Positions 53,114-61,325 are shown, counted from the stretch's first letter. The stretch: 64,000 nt of DNA from Paraburkholderia hiiakae (GCF_904848665.1 NZ_CAJHCQ010000009.1:124001-188000); one strand, 5' to 3'. Notes: generated by a model not told the origin, from the letters alone. Program-made: numbers and translations.

Positions 53114-53165
53114 GAGGAAAGAGTTCAGGTAAGAATCTCGCGCAATCCTTACCTTTCCTTTCCTC
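53114..53165. repeat. long imperfect hairpin between the Ser-rich and AhpD-like genes
   Basis: GAGGAAAG (53114-53121) pairs with CTTTCCTC (53158-53165), and GGTAAG (53128-53133) pairs with CTTACC (53148-53153), with an internal loop between. It lies just after the AhpD-like stop on the minus strand and upstream of the Ser-rich gene. No T tract, so it may be a leader structure or a Rho-independent element of weak kind. Confidence 0.5.
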
Positions 53166-53174
53166 AGCGTGCTA

Positions 53175-53651
53175 TCAGGCTGCTTCGTCGCGCACCGGCG
53201 GCGCAAAACGCAGCGCCACGGCAATGCGGTTCCACGCATTGATATTTGCCACGGCGGCGGTCAAGAACGCCATTTGCTCGCCGGGAAATTGCCGCGCAAC
53301 GTCTTCGTAAAGCGCATCGCTCACGCCTTCATGGAGTTTCGCGCTCAGCGCCTCGGTGTAAGCCAGCGCAGCGCGTTCGCGCTCGCTGAAGGATTCCGGC
53401 GCCTCGTGCCATGCGGCCACGAGATCGAGTTTGACGCGCGGCACGGCTTTTTCGCGCGCAATATTGAGGTGGTACTGAATGCAGAAGGCACAGCCGTTGA
53501 TTTGCGAGGCGCGGATTTTCAGCAGCTCGGTGAGCGACTTTTCGAGCCCGGATGCGTCGACGGCTTTGCTCATGGCGGAGAGTGCTGCGGCCACGGGGGC
53601 GGCGTCGCGCACAAAGGTTTCGTAAGCAATACGGGTAGAAGCGCTGGACAT
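53175..53651 (-). CDS. AhpD-like alkylhydroperoxidase family protein
   Basis: 158-residue AhpD-core protein with the redox motif intact: INGCAFCIQYHLNIAR, that is C-x-x-C-x-x-x-H, near residues 52-66. It should act as a thiol peroxidase partner or similar antioxidant. ATG 53651 (MSSASTRIAYE) follows CGAGGTCCAGTC. Divergent from a MarR regulator gene with a 66-bp gap that contains a long palindrome, the usual layout of an autoregulated redox-sensing pair. Confidence 0.88.
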   Translation of the reverse strand: MSSASTRIAYETFVRDAAPVAAALSAMSKAVDASGLEKSLTELLKIRASQINGCAFCIQYHLNIAREKAVPRVKLDLVAAWHEAPESFSERERAALAYTEALSAKLHEGVSDALYEDVARQFPGEQMAFLTAAVANINAWNRIAVALRFAPPVRDEAA

Positions 53652-53682
53652 GACTGGACCTCGCGAAGTTCGGCCGTTAATA

Positions 53683-53713
53683 TCAGAGCACGAACATAAT
53701 ATTCGAACTCTGA
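53683..53713. promoter_or_regulatory. 31-bp imperfect palindrome, likely MarR operator
   Basis: TCAGAG (53683-53688) and CTCTGA (53708-53713), plus CGAA (53691-53694) and TTCG (53702-53705), share one centre at 53698; 12 of 15 pairs match. It sits in the divergent gap, 4 bp before the MarR start codon. Confidence 0.65.
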
Positions 53714-53717
53714 CATT

Positions 53718-54224
53718 ATGCGCAAGACAGCGAAGAAAGACCCGACCATGAAGAGGGGGGAGCACGTGCCAGCCATTCCGGAGGTCGGCGAGGGCAAGCG
53801 AGGCGAGTCGGGCTATTTCGGCTACTTGCTGCGCCAGGCGGGTGCGGCCCACCGTTTGCGCATGGAACGCGCGCTCGACGATCTCGGCATAACGCCGCCG
53901 CAATTCGTCGTGCTGACCATGCTGGCCGCCTACCCCGGCATTTCGGGCGCCGATCTAGCGAGGCTCGCGGCGCTCACGCCGCAAACGGTGAGCGTGATCG
54001 TCGCGAATCTCGAGCGCGGCGGCGCGATTGTGCGTCGCCCGCACGCGGTGCATGGGCGCATTCAGCAGATCGACGTAACCGATGGAGGCGAGACGCTGCT
54101 CAGGCAGTGCCGCGCGCGTGTGAAGAAGCTGGAGGCGCGCATGGCCGTGGGCTTCACGGCCGAAGAGGAGCAGGTGATACGGCGCTGGTTAGTGAGCGTC
54201 GCGCGCGAGGACGACGCCAGCTAA
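53718..54224 (+). CDS. MarR-family regulator
   Basis: 168-residue winged-helix regulator. The core starts near residue 31 (YFGYLLRQAGAAHRLRMERAL) with DNA-recognition helix LARLAALTPQTVSVIVANLERGG and the wing RRPHAVHGRIQQIDVTDGG. No N-terminal sensing Cys of the OhrR type is present. The start is uncertain: ATG 53718 has no Shine-Dalgarno, ATG 53748 is weak, and GTG 53766 follows GGGGGGAG closely. It should repress the divergent AhpD-like gene. Confidence 0.88.
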   Translation: MRKTAKKDPTMKRGEHVPAIPEVGEGKRGESGYFGYLLRQAGAAHRLRMERALDDLGITPPQFVVLTMLAAYPGISGADLARLAALTPQTVSVIVANLERGGAIVRRPHAVHGRIQQIDVTDGGETLLRQCRARVKKLEARMAVGFTAEEEQVIRRWLVSVAREDDAS

Positions 54225-54227
54225 GTG

Positions 54228-55022
54228 CTATTGAGAGGCGCTTTTCTGTTGCGTGAGGCTGCACGAATGGTCGAGCAGGCCTTCCGCTGTACCCGTTCCG
54301 CCATCGACATCGAGCCCGCTATTCACGACGAGCCAGCCGTCGCGCTGTGTATCGGGGCCTGCGCCCGTCACGAGTATCGTCTGCACGGCCATGGTTTCTT
54401 TCGGGCCGAGATCGCGCTCGACCACGCGAAACGGATTGTTGCGATTCGAGAGGCTGGTCACGCGCGTGACGCGGTAGGGCGAGCCGTCGAGTGTCGTCCA
54501 CCGCCACGTGCCCGGCGCCATGTCGGCATACGGCGCGAGCGCTTTCGTAATGTCGGGGCGCATGCAATCGACGTGGATGTGCAGTTGATTCTGCGTGCGG
54601 CGTTCCGAGGAATTGATCTCCAGGCCGAGCTGGTTGCCGGCGAGCGGCATGCCGAGTTTCGCTTCCACGAAGCGTCCTGCTCCCCATGCGCCTACCCAGT
54701 ACTCGGGTGCGCCGCCGTAAAGAATCTCAGGGCTCTCGATGCCGGCCACGCGGTCGGTGGGAATCACGAGATACTGCGCGCGGCCCGCGATGTCCTTGAG
54801 CACCGCATAGCGCTTCTGGAAGTCGACAGTGGTGCAGGGGCCGGGCTGGCCCTTGTCGCGCATGTTCGGCACGCACTGGCCGCCCACGACTTTCCAGAGA
54901 CCGTCGGAGTCGACCGCGGAGAGGCGCACGCAGGCGCCGGTGGCGGCGAGCGTAACGACCGCCGCCGTGGCGATGGCAACGCGGGACATCCGCATGAAAG
55001 GGACAAGGCGCAAGGATCGCAT
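54228..55022 (-). CDS. cdh: CDP-diacylglycerol diphosphatase
   Basis: 264-residue periplasmic-facing enzyme that hydrolyses CDP-diacylglycerol to phosphatidate and CMP. Signal/anchor near the N-terminus (VAIATAAVVTLAATGACVRL) is followed by the family motif RRTQNQLHIHVDCMRPD with the HIT-like H-x-H pair. Other typical phrases are LWKVVGGQCVPN, FVEAKLGMPLAGNQLGLEINS and HSCSL at the end. ATG 55022 is used; a GTG two codons upstream and two internal Met codons are alternatives, none with a clear ribosome-binding site. The possible lipobox ATGAC is poor. Confidence 0.88.
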   Translation of the reverse strand: MRSLRLVPFMRMSRVAIATAAVVTLAATGACVRLSAVDSDGLWKVVGGQCVPNMRDKGQPGPCTTVDFQKRYAVLKDIAGRAQYLVIPTDRVAGIESPEILYGGAPEYWVGAWGAGRFVEAKLGMPLAGNQLGLEINSSERRTQNQLHIHVDCMRPDITKALAPYADMAPGTWRWTTLDGSPYRVTRVTSLSNRNNPFRVVERDLGPKETMAVQTILVTGAGPDTQRDGWLVVNSGLDVDGGTGTAEGLLDHSCSLTQQKSASQ

Positions 55023-55187
55023 TGGCACGAGGTGTCTGGAGTCATTCGATCAAACGCGCCGCGGTGCGAAGCCTGGACGCGTCGCGGCGCGACGACGCAG
55101 CGCGCAGTGTAGCGCAATGCCTGTGACAGTCTCTTCAATGCAAGAATGCGTTGCGCCACAGCTTCGTTGGCAGGTTGCGTCGTCCGC

Positions 55188-56642
55188 TCAAATCTCAGGC
55201 GCAGGCAGCGTCCCGAGAATCGCTTCGAACGCGAGACCGATCGCGAGCAGCCTGCGGTCGCCGCCGGCCGGTCCGTCGAGTTCGAGCCCAACTGGCAAGC
55301 GCGCGTTGACAAGGCCCGCAGGAAGCGCGAGCCCAGGGATGCCGGCGTTGCTCGCGGGATCGGTGTTGCGCAGATATGCCTCCATCTCGTCGATTGGCGC
55401 CGCGCCGTCGATCGACACGCGAGACGAACCGTTCAGCTCGTCGATCGGCACGGCGGTGAGCCGCGTCGTGGGAAAGAGCAGCGCGTCCAGGCCGCTGGCC
55501 GAGAAGGTTTGCGCGTAGAGCTGCTGCAGGCGCGGCCGCCACACCGTCATCGCGGCGTGGTAGTCGCCGCCGCGCGCGTCGGCAAGTACGGCGTCGTAGG
55601 CCGCGCGTACGTCGGGGCTCGCAATACGCGCGGCGACGTCGGCCACGGTTTGCGCGGGCGCGTGGTTCGCAACTAGCCACGCGGCGAGATCCTCGATGGG
55701 CTCGTGTAGCGCGATCGCGTAGCTCACGCGGTCGTTCAGCGCGAGCAGCTCGCTCATTTCCACGGGCACGAGCGTGACGCCCGCAGCTTCGAGCTTCGCG
55801 AGCGCGGCGCGCGCCACGTCTTCGAGCGCGGCTTCGAGGCCTTCCCACAGCGGCGCGGGCAGGCCAATGCGCAGATTCGTCACGGCGGCCGGCGAGAGCG
55901 GACCGTGCCCCGTGATCACGGCGTCGAGCAGCGCGACATCGGCTACCGTGCGCCCCATCGGCCCGACCGTGTCGCGTGTATGGCTGATCGGCACCACGGC
56001 TTGCGGATCGTGATAGCGGCGTTGCGTGCCGCCGTCGCCCACGCTCGGGCGCAAGCCGACAACGCCACACAGCGCGGCGGGAATGCGCGTGGAGCCGCCG
56101 GTGTCGGTGCCGAGTCCGGCAGGCACGATGCGCGCCGCAATGGCGGCCGCCGTGCCACCCGACGAGCCGCCAGGAATTCGTTCGGGGTCCCAGGGGTTGC
56201 GTACTGGTCCCGCATGTGGCGCAAGATTCGTGCTGGTGATGCCGAACGCAAGCTCGTGCATGTTGGCTTTGCCGAGTATGATCGCGCCGGCATCGACGAG
56301 GCGCTGCACCGAAGGCGCGTGACGCGCGGGCAGGAAGCCTTCGAGCGCGGGCGTGCCCGCCGAGGTTTGCAGACCGCGGGTATTGATGTTGTCCTTCACG
56401 ATCACGGGCAGGCCCGCGAGTGGCAGACGCGCGCGCTCGCTTGCGCCTAGCGCGTCGATGCGTTGCGCGGCGGCGAGCGCGCCTTCCACGTCGAGCACGG
56501 TGAACGCGTTGAGGTTGGAGAGCGCTTGCGCGCGCGCGAGCAGCGTGGCGACGTAGTCGGCGGCTTTCAGTTGCCCGGCTTGGATGGCTTCGACGGCTTG
56601 CGTCGCGCTCAATTCCAGTTGCTGGTCGACAGTCCAGGTCAT
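55188..56642 (-). CDS. amidase (amidase signature family)
   Basis: 484-residue amide hydrolase. The Ser-Ser-Lys triad is present: Lys83 (VIVKDNINTRG), the cis-Ser in GGSSGG (Ser160 or Ser161) and the nucleophile Ser184 in GTDTGGSTRIPAA. Sequence style resembles indoleacetamide/mandelamide-type amidases; GatA is less likely since no gatB/gatC lies nearby. ATG 56642. It is 59 nt downstream of a ferritin-like gene on the same strand. Substrate unknown. Confidence 0.9.
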   Translation of the reverse strand: MTWTVDQQLELSATQAVEAIQAGQLKAADYVATLLARAQALSNLNAFTVLDVEGALAAAQRIDALGASERARLPLAGLPVIVKDNINTRGLQTSAGTPALEGFLPARHAPSVQRLVDAGAIILGKANMHELAFGITSTNLAPHAGPVRNPWDPERIPGGSSGGTAAAIAARIVPAGLGTDTGGSTRIPAALCGVVGLRPSVGDGGTQRRYHDPQAVVPISHTRDTVGPMGRTVADVALLDAVITGHGPLSPAAVTNLRIGLPAPLWEGLEAALEDVARAALAKLEAAGVTLVPVEMSELLALNDRVSYAIALHEPIEDLAAWLVANHAPAQTVADVAARIASPDVRAAYDAVLADARGGDYHAAMTVWRPRLQQLYAQTFSASGLDALLFPTTRLTAVPIDELNGSSRVSIDGAAPIDEMEAYLRNTDPASNAGIPGLALPAGLVNARLPVGLELDGPAGGDRRLLAIGLAFEAILGTLPAPEI

Positions 56643-56701
56643 GCAGCGTTCTCCACGTGCGGCCATGCGGCCATGCCACAAACGCGTAAGACGTTGTGGC
56701 G

Positions 56702-57622
56702 CTACTTCTTCAAGAGGCGCAGCGCGAAGCGTGCGAGTGTGGGCACGAGCGTCGGCCGCAACAGGCGCGCGTCGTAGCCGCTCATGCGCGCGTCGTTTTC
56801 CTCGAGGCAGAGTTCGATCATCTCGCGCGGTTCGAGCGAATCGCCCAGCACCTCGCGGTTCGCCGGCAGGAAGTTCGAGTCGCGAGCGTGGCCATTTGCG
56901 TCGATACCTCGAGCGATAGCGAGCCGTTCCCACACCAGCATGAACCAGATCGCGGCTACGCGCACGGAGTGCCACGGTCTGCGCCACCAGGGCATGGTCT
57001 TGCGATACCACGCCACCCAGTTGATGAAGAAGAGGATATGGCGCGCCTCTTCCTGGATCACTGGCTCGAAGGTTTCGACGAGGTCTGCCGGAAAAAAGCC
57101 TGAGCGCTGCGCCGAGCGAAACAGGCCGAACGCGAAGAAGCTGTCGATGCACTCGCTATAGCCGGTGAACATCCACGCCCACTCCGCCTTTTTGGGCGGC
57201 GGGTAGGCGGGTTCCGGCGCAAGTTCGATGCCATAGGCCTGCACGAGGTGCGAGAGCACGACCTTGTGGCGCGCCTCCTCGGCGGCGTCCATTTCGATCG
57301 CTTCGCGCAGCAGCGGGTCGTTCAGGGTTTGCGCATAAGTCTGCACGCGGATCGAGGCGCGGCCCTCGGTCTGCACCGCGATATCCCAGATCGGCAGCGA
57401 CGTGAGGCGCCTGAGCGCGTCGGGCTCGAGCTTTGGCCAGTCGAGCACGGCGGGGCGGTACGGATCGTGGGTGTCGAGCAGCATCCGGCAGAACATCTTG
57501 CAGTGTTCGTCCGATCCGATCTTGATGGGCCCTGGCCTGGCGTGAGTCCAGCGCCGCAGCGCGGCGTCCTGCTCGGAGATGAAGGCTGCGCCTTCGTCCG
57601 GATGCGTCAAGGTTTCGGACAT
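56702..57622 (-). CDS. ferritin-like diiron protein, unknown substrate
   Basis: 306-residue helical protein with two E-E-A-R-H motifs (AAEEARHKVVLSHL near residue 115 and IQEEARHILFFINW near 191), the usual sign of a carboxylate-bridged diiron centre. Long hydrophobic and Trp-rich helices between them (WAWMFTGYSECIDSFFAFGLF) suggest a buried hydrophobic substrate pocket or membrane contact. The family is predicted to be oxygenases or oxidases. ATG 57622 is used; ATG 57628 also fits. It lies upstream of the amidase gene. Confidence 0.8.
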   Translation of the reverse strand: MSETLTHPDEGAAFISEQDAALRRWTHARPGPIKIGSDEHCKMFCRMLLDTHDPYRPAVLDWPKLEPDALRRLTSLPIWDIAVQTEGRASIRVQTYAQTLNDPLLREAIEMDAAEEARHKVVLSHLVQAYGIELAPEPAYPPPKKAEWAWMFTGYSECIDSFFAFGLFRSAQRSGFFPADLVETFEPVIQEEARHILFFINWVAWYRKTMPWWRRPWHSVRVAAIWFMLVWERLAIARGIDANGHARDSNFLPANREVLGDSLEPREMIELCLEENDARMSGYDARLLRPTLVPTLARFALRLLKK

Positions 57623-57686
57623 GAGCATCTAACGTTGAACGGGGTATGACTCCTATTCTGTCACAAGCGTAAGGAAGCATGCGCGC

Positions 57687-57902
57687 TCACGCGCAGTGGC
57701 GCTGCTGGTCGATCCACATGCGCGCCCAGCGGCAGGCGTAGGCGAGTGCGTGTCTCTCTTCGAAGAAGTAATCGAGTTCGTCGAACGAATGCTGCGCGCC
57801 CGGCTGCGTGCCAATGGTGAGATTGGCGGCGAAAAGGCCGTTTGGGAGTTGCTGCGCGCTGGGGGCGACGACGTAGCCTTTGTAGCGTAATGGTGTGTTC
57901 AT
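57687..57902 (-). CDS. small conserved-looking protein, 71 residues
   Basis: Soluble protein MNTPLRYKGYVVAPSAQQLP onward, ending WARMWIDQQRHCA, with no signal peptide or membrane segment. It has a strand-rich start and a helical end with an acidic FDELDYFFEERHALAYACRWA segment. Starts ATG 57902. I recognise it only as a type of small protein common in Burkholderiales genomes; function unknown. Confidence 0.65.
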   Translation of the reverse strand: MNTPLRYKGYVVAPSAQQLPNGLFAANLTIGTQPGAQHSFDELDYFFEERHALAYACRWARMWIDQQRHCA

Positions 57903-58258
57903 GGCCGCGCTTCCTGCTGATCTACTGCTGATTTGCTCGGGTTCTCTTTCTGGGTGGTGCGTGCGTTTTGCTGCCCACCCACTGTGCCGACACGGACCAG
58001 CGTACGGGCCGTCGTGTGTCGATGGAACCAATCATTCGTCGCAAGCAAATCACGTGTGGCCTGGAACAGTCAGCAGAATGATCCGGATGAGGCGAGGGGT
58101 GAATCCGGCTTCAATGTGGACCTGGCGGCATGCGCAGTCTGTGGGGTGGCGCACGCGATGCGCGCCACGCGACACGGGCAATGTGGGTTAGGGAACGTTT
58201 CTCGCCCCGCGCGCGCGGCGACGAGCGGGTGTGCAAGCCGGAAAGGTCGGCTAGCGCG
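57903..58258. other. intergenic stretch of 356 bp with one hairpin
   Basis: No gene seen. A perfect 7-bp inverted repeat, GTGGCGC (58146-58152) and GCGCCAC (58162-58168), is present without a T tract. It carries the promoter of the 71-residue gene. Confidence 0.45.
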
Positions 58259-58954
58259 TCAGACTGCGAGGCTCAGGCGCTTTTCAGTGCGCGGTGCGTT
58301 GGCGACCTGTGCGCCGCCAACGCCGTTCGCGGCGCTCGCGGCACTCGCAAACGACGCCGCGTGCTGGCCCTGGCCGCCAAACGCGAGTGCGAATTGCGCC
58401 GCCTGGCGGCCGACCGTGGCGAGTTGTTCGGCGACCTTAGCGTCGGAGCACTGCTGCGCGCTCTCGAAGCGCGTCTCGAGTGTGTTGATGCCCGCGCCGA
58501 ACGGCGTTGGCCAGCCGCGCAGCGCGTGCACGATCGAGCGCAACGAGGTCAGCACGGAACCCGCGGCCTGCCAGCCATAGGCCGTGACGATGCACCCCAC
58601 GGCACGGCCGTCCAGGTACGGGCGGTTGTCGGCGCGTAGTTCTTCGAGCGTGTCGAGCGCGTTTTTCACGAGCCCGGAAACGCCACCGTGATAGCCCGGC
58701 GTCGCGATGATGACGGCGTCGGCGGCGCGCACGGCTTCGATCAGCTCGAGTTGAGCGTCGGTGCGGGCCGGGTCTTCGGGCGCGTAGTGCGGCAGGGTAT
58801 GCAGGAACGTGCCGCCGAACAGTTGCGTGCGCGCGCCGGCTTCTTCGGCGCCGCGCAGGGCGAAGGCGAGCGCGCGCTCGGTCGACGAAGCGGCGCGCGT
58901 GGTGCCGCCAATACCCACCACGAGCGGGCGGCGTTGCGAATCGGAAAGGCTCAA
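58259..58954 (-). CDS. NAD(P)H-dependent FMN reductase
   Basis: 231-residue flavodoxin-fold reductase. The FMN-phosphate loop is GIGGTTRAASSTERAL (near residue 14), and TPGYHGGVSGLVKNALDTLEEL (near 86) is the conserved second FMN motif. It would supply reduced flavin to two-component monooxygenases or reduce quinone/azo/chromate substrates. The Ala/Gly-rich C-terminal extension is not conserved in the family. ATG 58954; SfnB-like enzymes such as that at 8921 need such a reductase, but they are 50 kb apart. Confidence 0.88.
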   Translation of the reverse strand: MSLSDSQRRPLVVGIGGTTRAASSTERALAFALRGAEEAGARTQLFGGTFLHTLPHYAPEDPARTDAQLELIEAVRAADAVIIATPGYHGGVSGLVKNALDTLEELRADNRPYLDGRAVGCIVTAYGWQAAGSVLTSLRSIVHALRGWPTPFGAGINTLETRFESAQQCSDAKVAEQLATVGRQAAQFALAFGGQGQHAASFASAASAANGVGGAQVANAPRTEKRLSLAV

Positions 58955-59141
58955 GGGGGCTCCCTGAAATGCGATGAGGCCTGGCTCGCGCGTTATCCGG
59001 CCGCGCAGCCACGAAACCTGAAAAGGGTCATCTTAGAGAGCGTGCCGCGTGGCGCGAAACGACTTTTTGTTCTAACCATATGCCGGCAGCGCTACGTTGC
59101 GCTGCGCCATCGGGCCCGAAATGCATATGCGAAAGCATTGG

Positions 59142-59170
59142 TTGGACGCGCGGCGGCCCATGGCTAAGAT
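59142..59170 (+). promoter_or_regulatory. sigma-70 type promoter of a candidate small RNA
   Basis: -35 TTGGAC (59142-59147), exact 17-bp spacer, -10 TAAGAT (59165-59170). A short inverted repeat AATGC/GCATT (59120-59139) lies just upstream. Predicted start of transcription about 59177. Confidence 0.6.
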
Positions 59171-59176
59171 GAATCC

Positions 59177-59247
59177 GTCTCCTCCATGACATCTCCTTGA
59201 CATGGGATTCGGCCCCGCACTTCTCCGGTGACGGGGCTGTTTTTTTT
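59177..59247 (+). ncRNA. candidate small regulatory RNA, about 71 nt
   Basis: A stand-alone transcript predicted from a promoter at 59142-59170 and an intrinsic terminator ending in eight T (59240-59247). No open reading frame lies between. The 5' end is C/U-rich with CUCCUCC. Stem-loop 1: CCATG (59184-59188) and CATGG (59201-59205) present ACAUCUCCUUGA in the loop. Stem-loop 2 is the terminator, GCCCCG (59212-59217) and CGGGGC (59232-59237), with UUCUCC in its loop. Repeated UCUCC-type loops complementary to Shine-Dalgarno sequences are a feature of several sRNAs that block translation. No family name can be given; the call is a prediction. Confidence 0.6.
59212..59247 (+). terminator. intrinsic terminator of the candidate sRNA
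   Basis: GCCCCG/CGGGGC stem, extendable by CAC/GTG inside, followed by a run of eight T. The next plus-strand gene upstream is far away, so it does not end a known mRNA. Confidence 0.85.
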
Positions 59248-59357
59248 CTGGAGACGGAAAGGAGCGGCGCTTCGAGGTGTTCGAGGCCAGGATCGCGGCA
59301 GGTTCGCCCCGCGCTCTATGTCGTGCTATCGGCTGCTCGATGCGGCCGTGCGCAGGC

Positions 59358-59690
59358 TCACACCATGAGTACGTTGCCGTCGGGGCCGATTTGCGGCGGA
59401 ATTTCCGGCAGGGTCCCGTTGCCAGGCGTGGTGCGCGTGGGCACGCCCGGCATGGCCGGCAGCGTGGGCGCGGGGGCGCGTACGGCCGGTTCGGCGACCT
59501 TGCGTGTGGTGAGCTTGTCGGCGGAGGCGAGCTTGTGCTTCGTGCCGCGATGCGCCTTCTTGCCGGCATTGCTCGCATGCGCCGAGGGCGTGCGCGCTTC
59601 CGGCGGATTCCAGATCTCGATGTAGTGTTCCCCGGCGAGCGCGGTGGACGCGAGGACGCCCAACAAGGTCCCCGTGATGAAGAATCGCAC
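59358..59690 (-). CDS. small exported protein, unknown function
   Basis: 110-residue protein from GTG 59690, with GGAG 8 nt upstream. The signal peptide MRFFITGTLLGVLASTALAG is followed by a mature part starting EHYIEIWNPPEARTPSAH, then a Lys/His/Arg-rich middle and a Pro-rich end (IPPQIGPDGNVLMV). The reading frame extends upstream without a signal-like sequence, so the GTG is preferred. No family recognised. Confidence 0.7.
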   Translation of the reverse strand: MRFFITGTLLGVLASTALAGEHYIEIWNPPEARTPSAHASNAGKKAHRGTKHKLASADKLTTRKVAEPAVRAPAPTLPAMPGVPTRTTPGNGTLPEIPPQIGPDGNVLMV

Positions 59691-59937
59691 GTCGTGTTCT
59701 CCGTTTCGATGTACAGGCCGGGGCCACGCCATGCAGCAATGTGCGATGGGGCGGCGCCACCCGGTACTGCGGACCGGGTGGCACGAACGGCCGGCTGCCA
59801 CGCACTGTACATTCATACAGGCGCTTATGCAAACGTTTCACGACGCGCTGCGGGCGATCTGTTGCACGGGCGCGGCGCGCCCGGCGGGGCGCCCAAGCGG
59901 GCTCGCGCCAGTGCTCAATCTCACGTGCGCGGGAGGT
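59691..59937. other. intergenic stretch, 247 bp, promoter side of the exported-protein gene
   Basis: No further gene was recognised. It must contain the promoter of the minus-strand gene starting at 59690 and the end of the transporter transcript. Confidence 0.4.
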
Positions 59938-61305
59938 TCAGGCGTCGAGCGCGGTCCGGCTTTGCGCGACTGCGCCGTTCGCCGCGCCGTCCGCCGTCGA
60001 GGCAGACGCGGCCGGGCCGTGGGCACCGAGCCAGCGTCCGTAGCTGCGCGGCGAGAACGCGAACGTGAGCACGATCATCGCGCTGATCGATACAGCGAGC
60101 ATGATCCACGCACCGGTAAAGCCGCCCGTGAGGTCGCGCACGCGCCCGGCCACGATGGGAGCGAGCGCGGCGATCACGAAGCCCAGTCCCTGAACGAAGG
60201 CAACGAGGCGCGCGGCCACGCGATGGTCGGCGCAATGGTCGAGCGCGGTGACGAGCGTGAGCGAGAACACGCCGCCGAGCCCCGCGCCCGCCGCCGCGAC
60301 CCACAGCAGCGGCGCGGCCTCGGGCCACGCGGCGAGGCCGATCACGCCGAACACCTGGGCGCACAGGCCCAGAACGAGCCACGGACGCCGGTCCGTGAAT
60401 GCTGCTGCGGCAAGCGGCAGGAGCAGCGCGCTGGCGGCCTGGAACACGGTCATCGCGGCGAGCAGCGAACCGCTCGCTTCCACGCTCGCGCCGTGCTGCT
60501 GATAGTAGGCGGGCAGCCACGCGACGAGGCTCGTATAGCCGCCGTTGACGAGCCCGAAATGCAGTCCGAGCGTCCACGCCCGGCGCTTGCGCCAGACCGG
60601 CACCGTTGTCGCTTTGGCATGCTCCTGCGAGGGCGCAGCGGCGGCCTGCTGCGCGCGCCGGCCGGCGCCGAAGCCGCCGTTCAACGTCCCCCAGATCGCC
60701 AGTGCGGCCAGCGCGGGCAGCGCCCACACGGCGAGCCCCGCATGCCACGAACCGGCGATGCGCGCGACGAGCGGACTCAGGCTCGCGCCGAGGCCGCCGC
60801 CGCCCATGATCGACGCCGAGAACAGCCCCATTGCGAGCGGCACCCGCGCGGCGAAGCGTTGCTTCATGACGGCGGGCAGCAGCGCCTGGATGGCCGCGAC
60901 GCCCGCGCCGGCCGCGGCCGCCGTGAGCATGAGCGCGCCGCCGCTGGCGGCGAACGCGCGGGCTGCGCATGCCACGGCAATCGCCACGAGCCCGAGCGCG
61001 ACGCCGCGCGTCTCGCCGAGTCGGCGCGCGAGCAGGCCGGCGCCGAACGCGCCGAGCCCCATCGCGACGACGGGCAGGCTCGTGAGCAGCGAAGCGCCGT
61101 AGAAGCTCAGGCGGGTGTCGTTGCGGATGGTTGTCATGAGCGGGCTGATCGAGGTGAGCAACGGCCGCAGATTGAGGCCGATCGCGACGATCGCGGCATA
61201 CCACGCAAGCGCGCTGGCGGACTCGCCGGACGGCGTTTGGGAACGAATGGAGCGGTTTTGAGGGTTCAATGCGGTCAACCTTTTTACTGCCGTATGGTTG
61301 ACCAT
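59938..61305 (-). CDS. MFS transporter, CynX/NimT family
   Basis: 455-residue twelve-helix transporter. Helix 1 contains the family marker GLNLRPLLTSISPLM, typical of CynX/NimT proteins, whose known members export cyanate or 2-nitroimidazole. A long Ala/Gln/Lys-rich cytoplasmic loop sits between the halves. ATG 61305 lies within a palindromic operator shared with the divergent GntR gene. The C-terminal Ala/Ser-rich tail is unstructured. Substrate unknown. Confidence 0.87.
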   Translation of the reverse strand: MVNHTAVKRLTALNPQNRSIRSQTPSGESASALAWYAAIVAIGLNLRPLLTSISPLMTTIRNDTRLSFYGASLLTSLPVVAMGLGAFGAGLLARRLGETRGVALGLVAIAVACAARAFAASGGALMLTAAAAGAGVAAIQALLPAVMKQRFAARVPLAMGLFSASIMGGGGLGASLSPLVARIAGSWHAGLAVWALPALAALAIWGTLNGGFGAGRRAQQAAAAPSQEHAKATTVPVWRKRRAWTLGLHFGLVNGGYTSLVAWLPAYYQQHGASVEASGSLLAAMTVFQAASALLLPLAAAAFTDRRPWLVLGLCAQVFGVIGLAAWPEAAPLLWVAAAGAGLGGVFSLTLVTALDHCADHRVAARLVAFVQGLGFVIAALAPIVAGRVRDLTGGFTGAWIMLAVSISAMIVLTFAFSPRSYGRWLGAHGPAASASTADGAANGAVAQSRTALDA

Positions 61306-61325
61306 TATATAAAATAATTGTCAAC
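61297..61325. promoter_or_regulatory. GTTGAC-N17-GTCAAC inverted repeat at the MFS/GntR divergent region
   Basis: Arms GTTGAC (61297-61302) and GTCAAC (61320-61325) flank an AT-rich spacer with an ATTAT/ATAAT inner symmetry. It overlaps the transporter start codon and is a plausible site for the GntR protein encoded next door. Confidence 0.5.

Noticed and set aside
59644..61317. 557-codon plus-strand frame opposite the CynX-type transporter
   Set aside because: Arg/Gly/Glu-rich shadow of a clear twelve-helix transporter.
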